Source of the DNA: Gemmatimonadota bacterium
Lineage (GTDB): Bacteria; Latescibacterota; UBA2968; UBA8231
DNA: 64,000 nucleotides
NCBI GenBank assembly: GCA_009840005.1
Contig: VXOR01000093.1
Span: 13,660 to 77,659 of the forward strand
Direction of reading: 5' to 3'
This document shows, in pieces, positions 26,932-35,700 of this stretch (positions are counted from its first letter, which is position 1; each line of letters begins with the position of its first letter). Both the position numbers and the translations under genes were made by a program. The notes beneath the pieces are model-generated. The model was given only the letters and a program-made list of their open reading frames with translations. It searched no databases and was not told the DNA's origin.

Positions 26932-27009
26932 AGCCTCACTAAGCCTTGCTCTTGTTTTGGGCAGCCGTTATATTTACACCCTTTGGGAGGCCCCTTAAAA
27001 CGGCCTCAA

Positions 27010-27495
27010 ATGGATTCTACGGAAGAACTTAGCTCATTCGCCGAAGACAGCTATTGGATGCGCGAGGCTCTGCACGAGGCCGAGTGCGCCGGCCATCGCG
27101 GCGAGGTACCCGTCGGTGCTGTCGTCGTCGGAGCCGGGCGGGTTTTGGGCCGAGCTGGCAACGCCATTGAAGCGGCGCAGGATCCCACGGCCCACGCAGA
27201 AATGCTGGCCTTGCGCCAAGCCGCCGCGGCACTGGGGACGCGGCGCTTGTTGGCGACGACGCTCTACGTCACTTTGGAACCTTGCGCCATGTGCGCTGGG
27301 GCCGCGGTTTTGGCTCGGGTGCCACGGCTGGTCTTCGGGGCCGCCGATCCTAAATCCGGTGCTTGCGGCTCGTTGCGCAACATTGCGGAGGATCCCCGGC
27401 TCAATCATCGCTGTCAGGTCCGCGGCGGGGTGCTAGAGCGAGAATGTGCCGAGCTGCTCAAGGGTTTTTTTGCGGCCCTGCGAGCGGCCAAGTAG
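27010..27495 (+). CDS. tadA: tRNA adenosine(34) deaminase
   Basis: This 161-residue cytidine-deaminase-fold enzyme converts A34 of tRNA-Arg(ACG) to inosine. HAE (His62, catalytic Glu64, in DPTAHAEMLALRQA) and PCAMC (Cys92 and Cys95, in TLEPCAMCAGAAV) bind the catalytic zinc. WMREALHEAECAGHRGEVPV is the usual N-terminal helix. I chose the ATG at 27010; an in-frame TTG at 26983 would add nine residues and cannot be excluded, because the nearest AGG-rich site lies just before it. The gene stands directly before the tRNA cluster. Confidence 0.9.
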   Translation: MDSTEELSSFAEDSYWMREALHEAECAGHRGEVPVGAVVVGAGRVLGRAGNAIEAAQDPTAHAEMLALRQAAAALGTRRLLATTLYVTLEPCAMCAGAAVLARVPRLVFGAADPKSGACGSLRNIAEDPRLNHRCQVRGGVLERECAELLKGFFAALRAAK

Positions 27496-27500
27496 ATTGA

Positions 27501-27590
<90 letters not shown>

Positions 27591-27608
27591 TTTATACAAT
27601 GCTTTTGC

Positions 27609-27699
27609 GGAGAGATGACCGAGTGGTCGAAGGTGCACGACTGGAAATCGTGTGTAGGGTAACCCCCTACCGTGGGTTCGAATCCCACTCTCTCCGCCA
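27609..27699 (+). tRNA. tRNA-Ser(GGA)
   Basis: The 91-nt gene has a 7-bp acceptor stem (GGAGAGA with TCTCTCC), a long class-II variable arm (GTAGGG/CCCTAC), GGTTCGAATCC and an encoded CCA. The anticodon GGA is at 27643-27645 in a loop closed by CACGA/TCGTG. It reads UCC and UCU. Confidence 0.95.
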
Positions 27700-27713
27700 T
27701 AATTGATCCGGAC

Positions 27714-27789
27714 GGGGCAGTAGCTCAGCTGGGAGAGCGCCAGGTTCGCAATCTGGAGGTCGTGGGTTCGATCCCCATCTGCTCCACCA
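27714..27789 (+). tRNA. tRNA-Ala(CGC)
   Basis: The 76-nt gene has the acceptor stem GGGGCAG/CTGCTCC (one G-T pair), the D arm AGCTCAGCTGGGAGAGC, the T arm GTGGGTTCGATCCCCAT and an encoded CCA. The anticodon CGC is at 27747-27749, reading GCG. The fourth base and discriminator A fit alanine. Confidence 0.93.
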
Positions 27790-27827
27790 TATTTTTCGGA
27801 TACCCGCTGGTGAAATGCAGAATTTTA

Positions 27828-28098
27828 GGTCGTGCTAGATGGGGAGATAGCGGTGCCCTGTACCCGCAATCCGCTATAGCGGGATTGAATTCCCATCCAG
27901 AGGTTTTCGCACCTCTTGTTCGACCGGAGTAAAGTGGCGCTGAAAACCGGATTCTGCGCAATCAAGAACTTCTGAACCCCGTCAGGACCGGAAGGTAGCA
28001 GCGGTAGGAATGTCTCTTGGTGTGCCGCAGAGTTGTCCGGTTGGAGCTAACTGGCTCTGGGCAGACCTGGGGGCGGGATCGAAGATGGGTGCACGGCC
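27828..28098 (+). ncRNA. ffs: Signal recognition particle RNA, large type
   Basis: About 271 nt. The 5' end (GGTCGTGC) pairs with the 3' end (GCACGGCC) and is followed by CGGTGCCCTGTACCCGCAAT, the Alu-domain signature known from Bacillus scRNA. Domain IV has CCCCGTCAGGACCGGAAGGT and then AGCAGC, the Ffh-binding helix with a GGAA tetraloop. TGTGCCGCAGAGTTGTCC lies near the end. A T-rich tract (CTTTTAATTTTTA) follows as terminator. The position next to tRNA-Ser and before dnaX is the classical one. The RNA carries the secretory translation complex to the membrane with Ffh. The exact ends are set from pairing and may be off by a few bases. Confidence 0.93.
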
Positions 28099-28112
28099 TT
28101 TTAATTTTTATA
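28099..28112 (+). terminator. T-rich tract ending the SRP RNA
   Basis: The closing stem of the SRP RNA is followed directly by TTTTAATTTTTATA. Stem plus T-rich tract is a plausible intrinsic terminator. It lies 40 bp before the dnaX start. Confidence 0.5.
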
Positions 28113-28149
28113 TTTATTCCCTTCAGCTTGGCTGTGTCGAGCAACGCAA

Positions 28150-29820
28150 ATGGCCTATCAGGTAACAGCGCGCAAGTGGCGTCCGCGCCAATTCGACGAA
28201 GTTGTCGGGCAGGAGCATATCACTGCGACCTTAAAGAGTGCTGTCCATTCCGGGCGCATCGCGCAGTGCTACCTGTTTTGTGGCCCTCGCGGCGTGGGCA
28301 AAACCACTACCGCGCGAATTCTCGCCAAGGTTCTCAACTGCGCTGACCCCCGCGACGGCAATTCCTGCGAGGCGTGCGATTCCTGCCAGAGCATCGCCGC
28401 TTCCACCAGCATGAACGTGCTGGAGATCGACGGGGCCTCCAACAACAGCGTCGATGACATCCGCGAGTTGCGCGAGGTCGTGCGCTACGCCGCGACCGCA
28501 GGCGTCTATAAGATCTACATCATCGACGAAGTTCACATGCTTTCGACTGCGGCGTTCAATGCGCTGTTGAAGACGCTGGAGGAGCCGCCGGAGCACGTGG
28601 TTTTCATCTTCGCCACCACGGAAGTGCAGTCGGTTCCCGACACCATTCTCTCGCGTTGTCAGCGCTTCAATTTTCGCCGTATCTCCGCCGGGCAGATCGC
28701 CGCTCATCTCGGCACCATTGCCCAAGCCGAGGGCATTGCGGTCGAGGAGGGAGCGCTCCATCTGTTGGCTAGCCGTGCGGATGGTGCCTTGCGCGACGCT
28801 GAGAGCCTACTCGATCAAGTGGTCTCATTGGGCGCGGAGGTGTCGCAGCAAGCTGTGGTACGAGTGTTGGGTCTCGTCGATCGCGGCCTCTACTTTGAAT
28901 TGCTCGACGCCATGCGCGAAGCAGCGCCCGCCCGGGTGCTGGATATCGTCGCCCGAGTGGTTGACGAAGGGGTCGATATTGAGGAGTTCGTCTATGGCCT
29001 AGTCGAGCTTTTGCGCCACCTGCTCTTCGCCAAGATACAGGACGGGGCCGACGAGTTGGATATGGCCGAAGACGCCCGCCGCCGCTGTGGTGAGCTTGCC
29101 GCCGCTATGGCGGTCGAAGATCTGCTGCGCATGATGCAGTCGCTGTTGGATTTAGAAGCGGATATAAAGCGCTCGGTACAGCCGCGTTTCCGCGTGGAAA
29201 TCGCCTTGGTGCATCTGGCGCTGATGGGTCGGTCTGTCGATGTGGGCGAACTGCTGCGCCGCTTGCAGTCGCTCGAAGGCGCTGCGCCGCGCCCGGCTGC
29301 GCCCCCGCGCCCAAGTGGTCGCAGCGAACAGACTCCGCCTCCGCTGCCAAGTGGTGGAAGCGAACAGGTCGCGCCCCCGCACCCAAGCAGTCGCAACAAA
29401 CAGACTCCGCCTCTGCCCCCGGCCCAGCAACAAGTCGCTGCTCCGGCTGAGTCAGGCAATGTAGATAGTACTGCCGCACCGAGCTTTGATCAGGTGCGCA
29501 CTAATTGGGCTGAGCTAGTTAATGCCGTGGGCACTACCAAGCGGTCGCTGGCCTCTTTTCTCAATGGGGCGACCTTAGACGGTCTAGAAGGCCATGTACT
29601 CAAGCTGAGCTTTGATGCCGCCCAGCGCTTTGCCATGACCCAAGTGCTCAAAGAGCGAAAAATCATAGAAGAGATGGCCGAGGCGAAATACGGGTGGCGG
29701 CTGCGCTTGGATGTCGTCGCAAAGAAAGGAGAACAACCGACCCCACAGGCGGCAAGCCAGCCGGAATCCGACCCAACCCTCCGTTCGGTGCTCGACGCTT
29801 TTGACGGCGAGTTAGTCTGA
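28150..29820 (+). CDS. dnaX: DNA polymerase III subunit gamma/tau
   Basis: This 556-residue clamp-loader ATPase of the replisome has Walker A GPRGVGKTT (residues 45-53, Lys51) and Walker B IIDEVHML. The four-Cys zinc module uses Cys64, 73, 76 and 79 (NCADPRDGNSCEACDSC), and the sensor SRCQRFNF follows. Residues about 385-430 form a Pro/Ser/Gln-rich linker made of three imperfect 13-residue units (PRPSGRSEQTPP, LPSGGSEQVAPP, HPSSRNKQTPP). A tau-type C-terminal domain follows. No obvious slippery A-run for gamma production was seen. recR follows after 8 bp, and the usual ybaB gene between the two is missing. Confidence 0.95.
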   Translation: MAYQVTARKWRPRQFDEVVGQEHITATLKSAVHSGRIAQCYLFCGPRGVGKTTTARILAKVLNCADPRDGNSCEACDSCQSIAASTSMNVLEIDGASNNSVDDIRELREVVRYAATAGVYKIYIIDEVHMLSTAAFNALLKTLEEPPEHVVFIFATTEVQSVPDTILSRCQRFNFRRISAGQIAAHLGTIAQAEGIAVEEGALHLLASRADGALRDAESLLDQVVSLGAEVSQQAVVRVLGLVDRGLYFELLDAMREAAPARVLDIVARVVDEGVDIEEFVYGLVELLRHLLFAKIQDGADELDMAEDARRRCGELAAAMAVEDLLRMMQSLLDLEADIKRSVQPRFRVEIALVHLALMGRSVDVGELLRRLQSLEGAAPRPAAPPRPSGRSEQTPPPLPSGGSEQVAPPHPSSRNKQTPPLPPAQQQVAAPAESGNVDSTAAPSFDQVRTNWAELVNAVGTTKRSLASFLNGATLDGLEGHVLKLSFDAAQRFAMTQVLKERKIIEEMAEAKYGWRLRLDVVAKKGEQPTPQAASQPESDPTLRSVLDAFDGELV

Positions 29821-29828
29821 GAGATCGC

Positions 29829-30425
29829 ATGGAACCTCTGGCCCTCGAAGATTTGATCGTCGCATTTGCCAAGCTGCCTGGTATCGGCCGCAAGACAGCG
29901 CAGCGCTTGGCGCTCTATGTGGTCAAGAGGCCACGCGAGGAAGCCGAGCTGCTCGCCAAGGCACTCGTTGCCGCCAAAGACCAGATCGAACACTGCGCCA
30001 CCTGCTACAATTTCACCCAAAAGGGCGAGCCCCTATGCGAAGTCTGTCGAGATACCCGGCGCGACCAGCAGTTCATCTGCGTGGTAGCCGAAGCCAGCGA
30101 CGTGTTGGCCTTTGAGATGAGTCAGTTTTACTCTGGAGCGTATCACGTGCTCGGCGGGGTGCTCTCCCCGCAGGACGGAGTGCTACCCGAAAATTTGCAC
30201 ATCGACTCCTTGGTCGAGCGCGTGCGCCAGCAGGGCGTCCAAGAGGTCATGCTCGCGCTCAATGCCAACGCCGAAGGCGACGCCACCGCTCACTTCATCG
30301 CCCAGCAACTCATGCCGCTGACCAAGGTGTCGAGGCTGGCGCGCGGTCTGCCGGTGGGCGCGGATTTGGACTTGGCCGACAGCGTCACTCTTTCGTTGGC
30401 CTTTGCCGGTCGGTCTTCGCTGTGA
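29829..30425 (+). CDS. recR: Recombination mediator protein RecR
   Basis: This 198-residue protein is normal in length. A helix-hairpin-helix (LPGIGRKTAQRLALYV) comes first. A four-Cys zinc finger follows (CATCYNFTQKGEPLCEVCRD), then a Toprim domain (ICVVAEASDVLAFE, ALNANAEGDATAHFIA) and the Walker-like C-terminal RLARGLPVGADLDLADSVTL. With RecO it loads RecA on gapped DNA. It follows dnaX closely and is probably cotranscribed with it. Confidence 0.95.
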   Translation: MEPLALEDLIVAFAKLPGIGRKTAQRLALYVVKRPREEAELLAKALVAAKDQIEHCATCYNFTQKGEPLCEVCRDTRRDQQFICVVAEASDVLAFEMSQFYSGAYHVLGGVLSPQDGVLPENLHIDSLVERVRQQGVQEVMLALNANAEGDATAHFIAQQLMPLTKVSRLARGLPVGADLDLADSVTLSLAFAGRSSL

Positions 30426-30432
30426 GGTAGAA

Positions 30433-31035
30433 ATGAATCGGCGCGATATTTTTAACTTGCCCAATGGACTGACCGCGCTCAGGATCGGTTTGACGCCGCT
30501 GTTTTTGCTGCTGCTGTTCACCGATACTTGGTATTTGAAAAGCCTTGCCTTCGTCGTCTTCAGCGCGGCCTCGCTGACCGATTTCTACGATGGCAAACTA
30601 GCGCGCGCTGGCAACCAAGTAACGCCGCTGGGCCGCTTTTTGGATCCGTTGGCCGACAAGATATTGGTAACTTCGGCACTCATTGCCCTAGCGTTGAACA
30701 GAATGGTCAATTTTTGGCTGGTCTTGCCCATTGTCGGGCGCGACATCCTGATCACGGGCATGCGCCTCTACGGGATATACCGGGGCCGCCCCATGGTCAC
30801 TTCGCGCTTGGCTAAGTGGAAGACCGCGGTCCAGCTTTTCACGGTTATTTTCATACTTTTTGTCATTGGCCTTGAGGAGGCGATGGGGCGCTTTGCCGCA
30901 GGCCATCTTTTTTTTCTCGACGAGCAGCTCATCCAGCTTTTGGCCAATGCGCTGTTGGCGGGGGTGCTGTTGCTGACGCTGCTGTCGGGTTTTCACTACC
31001 TGTTCCGCGCGACTTCTTCCTACAAGGAACCTTGA
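30433..31035 (+). CDS. pgsA: CDP-diacylglycerol--glycerol-3-phosphate 3-phosphatidyltransferase
   Basis: This 200-residue inner-membrane enzyme makes phosphatidylglycerol phosphate. The CDP-alcohol phosphotransferase motif DFYDGKLAR(x8)GRFLDPLAD is complete, with all catalytic Asp residues. Several transmembrane helices surround it. The start is the ATG at 30433 (AGGTAG site upstream); the frame extends to 30403 inside recR, which looks like a shadow. The next gene encodes the phosphatase for the same pathway (pgpA), so the two form a functional pair. Confidence 0.93.
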   Translation: MNRRDIFNLPNGLTALRIGLTPLFLLLLFTDTWYLKSLAFVVFSAASLTDFYDGKLARAGNQVTPLGRFLDPLADKILVTSALIALALNRMVNFWLVLPIVGRDILITGMRLYGIYRGRPMVTSRLAKWKTAVQLFTVIFILFVIGLEEAMGRFAAGHLFFLDEQLIQLLANALLAGVLLLTLLSGFHYLFRATSSYKEP

Positions 31036-31061
31036 GCGCGGCGTAGAGGAACGCGTTTCTT

Positions 31062-31511
31062 CTGAACCGACTGATCGCCACGCTCTTTTTCGTCGGCTAT
31101 GCCCCGTGGGCACCCGGTACGGCTGGCACCGCGTTCGTCGCCCTATTATACTGGCTGTTCGTTCCCGCTTTGGGAGTGCTGGAATGGATCGGAGTGCTTT
31201 TAGTCACCTCGGCCATAGGGGTGTACAGCGCGGGTAGGGCGGCCTTGGAATGGGGTAAGGACCCGAGGCAGGTCGTCGTTGACGAGGGGGTAGGCTTTCT
31301 CTTTGCAGTGGCATTTTTGCCCCCAAGTGCTGGGACGGTTATCGCGGGTTTTTTCGTCTTCCGCGCCTTCGATATTGTCAAGCCACCCCCAGCGCGGCAA
31401 CTAGAGGCCCTGCCCGGGGGATGGGGCATTGTGGCCGACGACGTGGTCGCCGGTCTGTACAGCAACGTGGTCATTCGCTCGTCGTCGTATTTGGTCGAGT
31501 GGATGGGCTAG
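31062..31511 (+). CDS. pgpA: Phosphatidylglycerophosphatase A, apparent CTG start
   Basis: This 149-residue membrane enzyme removes the phosphate from phosphatidylglycerol phosphate. The PgpA N-terminal signature FFVGYAPWAPGTAGTAF is translated only if the reading starts upstream of any ATG, GTG or TTG in frame. The candidate starts after the in-frame stop at 31044 are CTG at 31062 (MNRLIATLF) and CTG at 31071. A weak GAGGA site lies at 31045-31049. VVVDEGVGF and FRAFDIVKPPPARQLEALPG with GIVADDVVAGLYSN are the active-site segments. A start at 31170 would remove the conserved first domain. The unusual start may be real, or it may hide a base error. Confidence 0.85.
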   Translation: MNRLIATLFFVGYAPWAPGTAGTAFVALLYWLFVPALGVLEWIGVLLVTSAIGVYSAGRAALEWGKDPRQVVVDEGVGFLFAVAFLPPSAGTVIAGFFVFRAFDIVKPPPARQLEALPGGWGIVADDVVAGLYSNVVIRSSSYLVEWMG

Positions 31512-31544
31512 AACCGATACCACACTTTAATTGGGGAGATTTTC

Positions 31545-32609
31545 ATGGCGAAAGCGAACGGACACAGCGCAGACGGCAACAAGGCCAGAGCGCTGGAACT
31601 GGCGATGTCGCAGATTGAAAAGCAGTACGGCAAGGGGTCGATTATGCGCCTCGGTGCCGAGGGTGGGGTGCAAGAGGTGGAGGCAATTTCTACCGGATCG
31701 CTGGCTGTAGATGCGGCGCTGGGCATCGGCGGTTTGCCCAAGGGGCGGATCGTCGAAATATCCGGTCCAGAGGGAGCGGGCAAGACCATGCTCTCGCTGC
31801 ACGCCATCCGCGAGTCGCAAAAGCGCGGCGGCACCGCGGCCTTTATCGACGCCGAACACGCTCTCGACGTCAGCTTCGCACGGCGCATTGGCGTCGATGT
31901 GGAAAACCTAATCATATCGCAGCCGGATTCGGGCGAGCAGGCCCTCGAAATCGTCGATACCTTGGTGCGCAGCGGTGCCTTCGATATCATCGTGGTGGAT
32001 TCGGTAGCCGCGCTAGTGCCCCAGGCCGAGTTGGAAGGCGATATGGGCGATTCGCACATGGGGTTGCATGCGCGGCTGATGTCCCAGGCTCTGCGCAAGT
32101 TGGCCGGCTCGATCAACCGCTCGAACACGTGTTTGATTTTTCTCAATCAGTTGCGCATGAAGATCGGCGTGATGTTCGGCAACCCAGAGACCACCACCGG
32201 CGGGCGCGCCCTGCCCTTCTATTCCTCGGTGCGCATCGACATCCGCCGCATCGCCCGCGTCAAAGACGGAGACCTCGACATTGGCAATCGCACTCGGGTC
32301 AAAGTCGTAAAAAACAAAGTGGCCCCCCCCTTTCGCGAAGCCGAATTCGACCTGATCTTTCACGGCGACCAAATCGGCATTTCTTGGGAAGGCGACCTGA
32401 TTGATATCGGCGTTGCCAAAGGGCTTGTTGACAAGAGCGGAGCGTGGTTTTCCTACAATGGCGAGCGATTGGGGCAGGGGCGAGACAACGCCCGCACCTT
32501 TCTGCGCGAAAATGCAACAGTGGCCGCGGAAATAGAGCACAAGCTGCGCGTCGAGTTGGGTCTCGAAGTTGCGGTAGGACAAAATAAGACCGGCGAGGCC
32601 GACGAATAA
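31545..32609 (+). CDS. recA: Recombinase RecA
   Basis: This 354-residue strand-exchange ATPase of recombination and the SOS response starts at ATG after TTGGGGAG. Walker A reads GPEGAGKTM (residues 74-82) rather than the nearly universal GPESSGKTT; the Lys and following Thr are kept. [54 protein letters not shown] and [11 protein letters not shown] are otherwise standard. recX follows directly (adjacent stop and start). No recognisable LexA box is visible in the 33 bp before the gene. Confidence 0.97.
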   Translation: MAKANGHSADGNKARALELAMSQIEKQYGKGSIMRLGAEGGVQEVEAISTGSLAVDAALGIGGLPKGRIVEISGPEGAGKTMLSLHAIRESQKRGGTAAFIDAEHALDVSFARRIGVDVENLIISQPDSGEQALEIVDTLVRSGAFDIIVVDSVAALVPQAELEGDMGDSHMGLHARLMSQALRKLAGSINRSNTCLIFLNQLRMKIGVMFGNPETTTGGRALPFYSSVRIDIRRIARVKDGDLDIGNRTRVKVVKNKVAPPFREAEFDLIFHGDQIGISWEGDLIDIGVAKGLVDKSGAWFSYNGERLGQGRDNARTFLRENATVAAEIEHKLRVELGLEVAVGQNKTGEADE

Positions 32610-33098
32610 GTGGACGACCAACTGCAAAAGGCCAAGGACGCCGCCTATCGCTATCTCAGCTATCGGACGCGGTCCGTAGCGGAGGTGCGCGACAAGCTAA
32701 CGGAGAAGGATTTTGCCGTCGAGGTCGTCGCCGAGGTCATCGCTGATTTGCAGCGCCAGCAGCTTCTCAATGACCGCGAGTTTGCCCGGCGCTGGGTTGA
32801 GGCGCGGTTGCCGCGGGCTTATGGTGCGCGCAAACTAGCCCAGGATCTCAGGCACAAAGGCGTGGACGCTGGCGTCGTTGACGAGGTCCTCGCCGAGTAC
32901 GCGCCAGCGCTCGATTCGAGTGAACGGACGGTCGCGTTGCTGAGCAAGCAGGCTTGGCGCTACCGGGGCTTGGCACCCGACAAGGCCAAGCGTCGGATGT
33001 TGGGTTTTTTGGCCCGGCGCGGCTGCGATCAGGAAATGGCCAGAGCAGCGGTCGAACAGGTATGGCAGGAGTTAGCTAATGAAGTCGAGGGAGATTAG
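32610..33098 (+). CDS. recX: RecA regulator RecX
   Basis: This 162-residue helical protein limits RecA filament growth. It starts at GTG directly after the recA stop codon, so translation is coupled. The three-helix repeats are recognisable: AYRYLSYRTRSVAEVRDKLT, then LQRQQLLNDREFARRWVEAR and ARKLAQDLRHKGVDAGVVDE. The last 20 bp overlap the alaS start. recA-recX-alaS is a common order. Confidence 0.93.
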   Translation: MDDQLQKAKDAAYRYLSYRTRSVAEVRDKLTEKDFAVEVVAEVIADLQRQQLLNDREFARRWVEARLPRAYGARKLAQDLRHKGVDAGVVDEVLAEYAPALDSSERTVALLSKQAWRYRGLAPDKAKRRMLGFLARRGCDQEMARAAVEQVWQELANEVEGD

Positions 33099-35688
33099 GG
33101 AGGCGTTCCTCCGTTTTTTTGAAGGTAAGGACCACGTGCGCGTACCGAGCGCACCGGTCGTGCCGCAAGACGATCCCACGCTCTATTTTACCAACGCCGG
33201 CATGAATCAGTTCAAGGATGTCTTCTTGGGCTTGGGGCGGCGCGACTACACTCGGGCGGTTGATACGCAAAAGGTCATGCGAGTCTCGGGCAAGCACAAC
33301 GATCTCGCCGAAGTCGGCTACAGCCCTTGGCACCACACCTTCTTTGAGATGCTGGGCAACTGGTCGTTTGGCGACTACTTCAAAAAAGAGGCCATCGAGT
33401 GGGGCTGGGAGTTGATTACCGGGCACTTTGGCTTGGAAAAGGAGCGGCTCTGGGCCACCGTCTTTGTCGGTGACGACGCGGTGGAAGCCGATGCGGAGGC
33501 CGAGGCGTTCTGGTATGAATGCACCGACCTGCTGCCGGGTCGCGTGGTGCGCCTACCGGCCAAGGAAAACTTCTGGGAAATGGGCGCGACCGGCCCCTGT
33601 GGACCTTGCTCTGAAATTCACTACTACTTGGGCGACGATCTGGCGGCGCAGGATAGCCGTATGCTCATTGACGATACGGGGGATTTGGTCGAGATCTGGA
33701 ACTTGGTCTTCATCCAGTACAACCGCGACGAGACCGGGGCGCTGCAACCCCTGCCTGAGAAACACGTGGACACTGGCATGGGCTTTGAGCGGATGTGCAG
33801 CCTCTTGCAGGGGGCCGAGAACAACTACGAGACCGATGTCTTTCAGCCGCTCATCGGTCGCATAGCCGAGCTGACGGGCAAAGAGTACGGCGGCGAGCAC
33901 CGCGTCCCCATGCAGGTCATCGCCGACCACGTCCGCGCGCTCTGCTTCACCATGGCCGACGGCGCGATGCCCTCCAACGAGGGCCGTGGGTACGTCCTGC
34001 GCCGCATCCTGCGCCGCGCCGTGCGCTATGCCCGCCAGCTCGATCAGCACGATCCTGTTATTCATCAGTTGGTTGGCACGTTGGGCGAAACTATGGGGCA
34101 TGTCTTCCCGGAGATCGTGGCTAGGCAGGATCACATTGCCCGAGTCATCCACTCCGAGGAGGAGAGTTTTGGCAAGACTCTCGACCGCGGCTTAGACATT
34201 TTCGCACGGTTCGCTGCCAAGGGACAGATTACAGGTGGCGATGCTTTCCAACTTTACGATACCTACGGTTTTCCGTTGGACTTGACGGAACTGATGGCTC
34301 GCGAACAGGGGATCCCGTTGGTTGAGCGAGAGGAATTCGACCACGCGCTTGAAGCCCAGCGACAGCGGGCGCGTCAGGCCACCCATGCACAGTTTAGCGC
34401 CACCGAAGGTGTCGGCGATATCCTGGAGGAAGGGCATTCGCTCTTCGTCGGCTACGACGAGTTGGAAATAGACGCTCAGGTGGTACATGCCGAAGGAGGC
34501 GAGGATAGCCAAGTGTGGCTCGTGCTAGACCGGACCCCTTTCTACGCCGAGGCGGGGGGACAGGTAGGTGACCGGGGGCGAATTGAGGGCAACGATTTTG
34601 CCGTCGAGGTCGAGGATGTGAAGAAGGCTCGCGGCGGCATCGTCCACAGAGGTCGCCTAGTGGAAGGTGAGACCCAAGCGTTGACTGGTGCAGTTGACGC
34701 CCGCGTCGATCGCCAAGCGCGCATGGACGCCGAGCGCAACCACACGGCAACCCATCTGTTGCACGAATCGCTGCGGCAGACCCTCGGCGACCACGTAGGG
34801 CAGATGGGTTCGCTGGTCGCGCCGGACCGCTTGCGCTTTGACTTTTCACACTTCGCCGCGGTTGCGCCCGAGCAGTTACGCGAAATTGAGGAGCGGGTCA
34901 ACGAGCAGATTCGCGCCGATCTGGAAGTGAGTGCCTTTCAAGAGGAATTGGAAAAAGCCAAGGCCATGGGGGCGCAGGCGCTCTTCGGCGAGAAATACGA
35001 GGATCAGGTCCGCGTGGTGCGGATCGGCGACTTTAGTCTTGAACTGTGCGGCGGCACCCACGTGCGCTCGACCGGCGAGATCGGCGCGTTCGATTTGTTC
35101 TCCGAAAGCGGCATTGCCGCTGGCGTCCGGCGCAGCGAGGCATTGACCGGCGAGGGAGCCGAGCGCATCGCGTATCAGCGGCGGCAGGTGTTAGCGGACT
35201 TGGGTACCCGGCTCAATGCCGCGCCCGAAGAATTGGCGAACAAAATCGAGGCGCTCTTGGGGCGCAACCGCCAGTTGGAGCGGTCCCTCGACGAATTGCG
35301 GCGTCGGGTTGCGGCGCTAGAGGCAAGCAATAATTTGAACGAGGCGCGAGAAGTACAAGGGATCAAGGTCGTGGCGCAACGCACCCAAGCCGAGGATGTG
35401 CCCAGCCTGCGGGCCATGGCCGACGGATTGCGCGAGAGCTTGGGGTCGGGGGTCGGCGTCTTGGGGGCGGATATCGGCGGCAAGGTTTCCTTTATTGCCG
35501 TTGTTACCGACGACTTGATCAAGAGCCGCGGGCTGAAGGCCGGCGACATTGTGCGTGGCGTGGCGCAGCTAGCCGGCGGCTCGGGCGGCGGCAAGCCGCA
35601 CTTGGCCCAGGCGGGCGGACGCGACCCAGGCAAGCTCGACGAGGCGCTAGAGCAAGTGGCGGGCATCGTCGAGCAGCAGCTAAAATAG
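33079..35688 (+). CDS. alaS: Alanine--tRNA ligase
   Basis: This 869-residue class-II synthetase has the normal family length. The N-terminal catalytic domain begins IREAFLRFFEGKDHVRVPSA, with FTNAGMNQFKDVFLG and SGKHNDLAEVGYSPWHHTFF. The editing domain has the HxxxH site NHTATHLLHESL and the second zinc-type motif CGGTHVRSTGEIG. The C-Ala domain ends with GGSGGGKPHLAQAGG. The start overlaps recX by 20 bp. Confidence 0.97.
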   Translation: MKSREIREAFLRFFEGKDHVRVPSAPVVPQDDPTLYFTNAGMNQFKDVFLGLGRRDYTRAVDTQKVMRVSGKHNDLAEVGYSPWHHTFFEMLGNWSFGDYFKKEAIEWGWELITGHFGLEKERLWATVFVGDDAVEADAEAEAFWYECTDLLPGRVVRLPAKENFWEMGATGPCGPCSEIHYYLGDDLAAQDSRMLIDDTGDLVEIWNLVFIQYNRDETGALQPLPEKHVDTGMGFERMCSLLQGAENNYETDVFQPLIGRIAELTGKEYGGEHRVPMQVIADHVRALCFTMADGAMPSNEGRGYVLRRILRRAVRYARQLDQHDPVIHQLVGTLGETMGHVFPEIVARQDHIARVIHSEEESFGKTLDRGLDIFARFAAKGQITGGDAFQLYDTYGFPLDLTELMAREQGIPLVEREEFDHALEAQRQRARQATHAQFSATEGVGDILEEGHSLFVGYDELEIDAQVVHAEGGEDSQVWLVLDRTPFYAEAGGQVGDRGRIEGNDFAVEVEDVKKARGGIVHRGRLVEGETQALTGAVDARVDRQARMDAERNHTATHLLHESLRQTLGDHVGQMGSLVAPDRLRFDFSHFAAVAPEQLREIEERVNEQIRADLEVSAFQEELEKAKAMGAQALFGEKYEDQVRVVRIGDFSLELCGGTHVRSTGEIGAFDLFSESGIAAGVRRSEALTGEGAERIAYQRRQVLADLGTRLNAAPEELANKIEALLGRNRQLERSLDELRRRVAALEASNNLNEAREVQGIKVVAQRTQAEDVPSLRAMADGLRESLGSGVGVLGADIGGKVSFIAVVTDDLIKSRGLKAGDIVRGVAQLAGGSGGGKPHLAQAGGRDPGKLDEALEQVAGIVEQQLK

Positions 35689-35700
35689 GCGAGCTGATTC

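Noticed and set aside
27725..27961. Minus-strand ORF across tRNA-Ala and the start of the SRP RNA
   Set aside because: It overlaps two RNA genes completely and has no protein-like features.
29300..29820. Programmed frameshift site in dnaX
   Set aside because: No A-rich slippery heptamer followed by a stem was found.
31512..31544. LexA/SOS box before recA
   Set aside because: No palindromic operator is visible in the 33-bp gap, and the gene is probably read from upstream.
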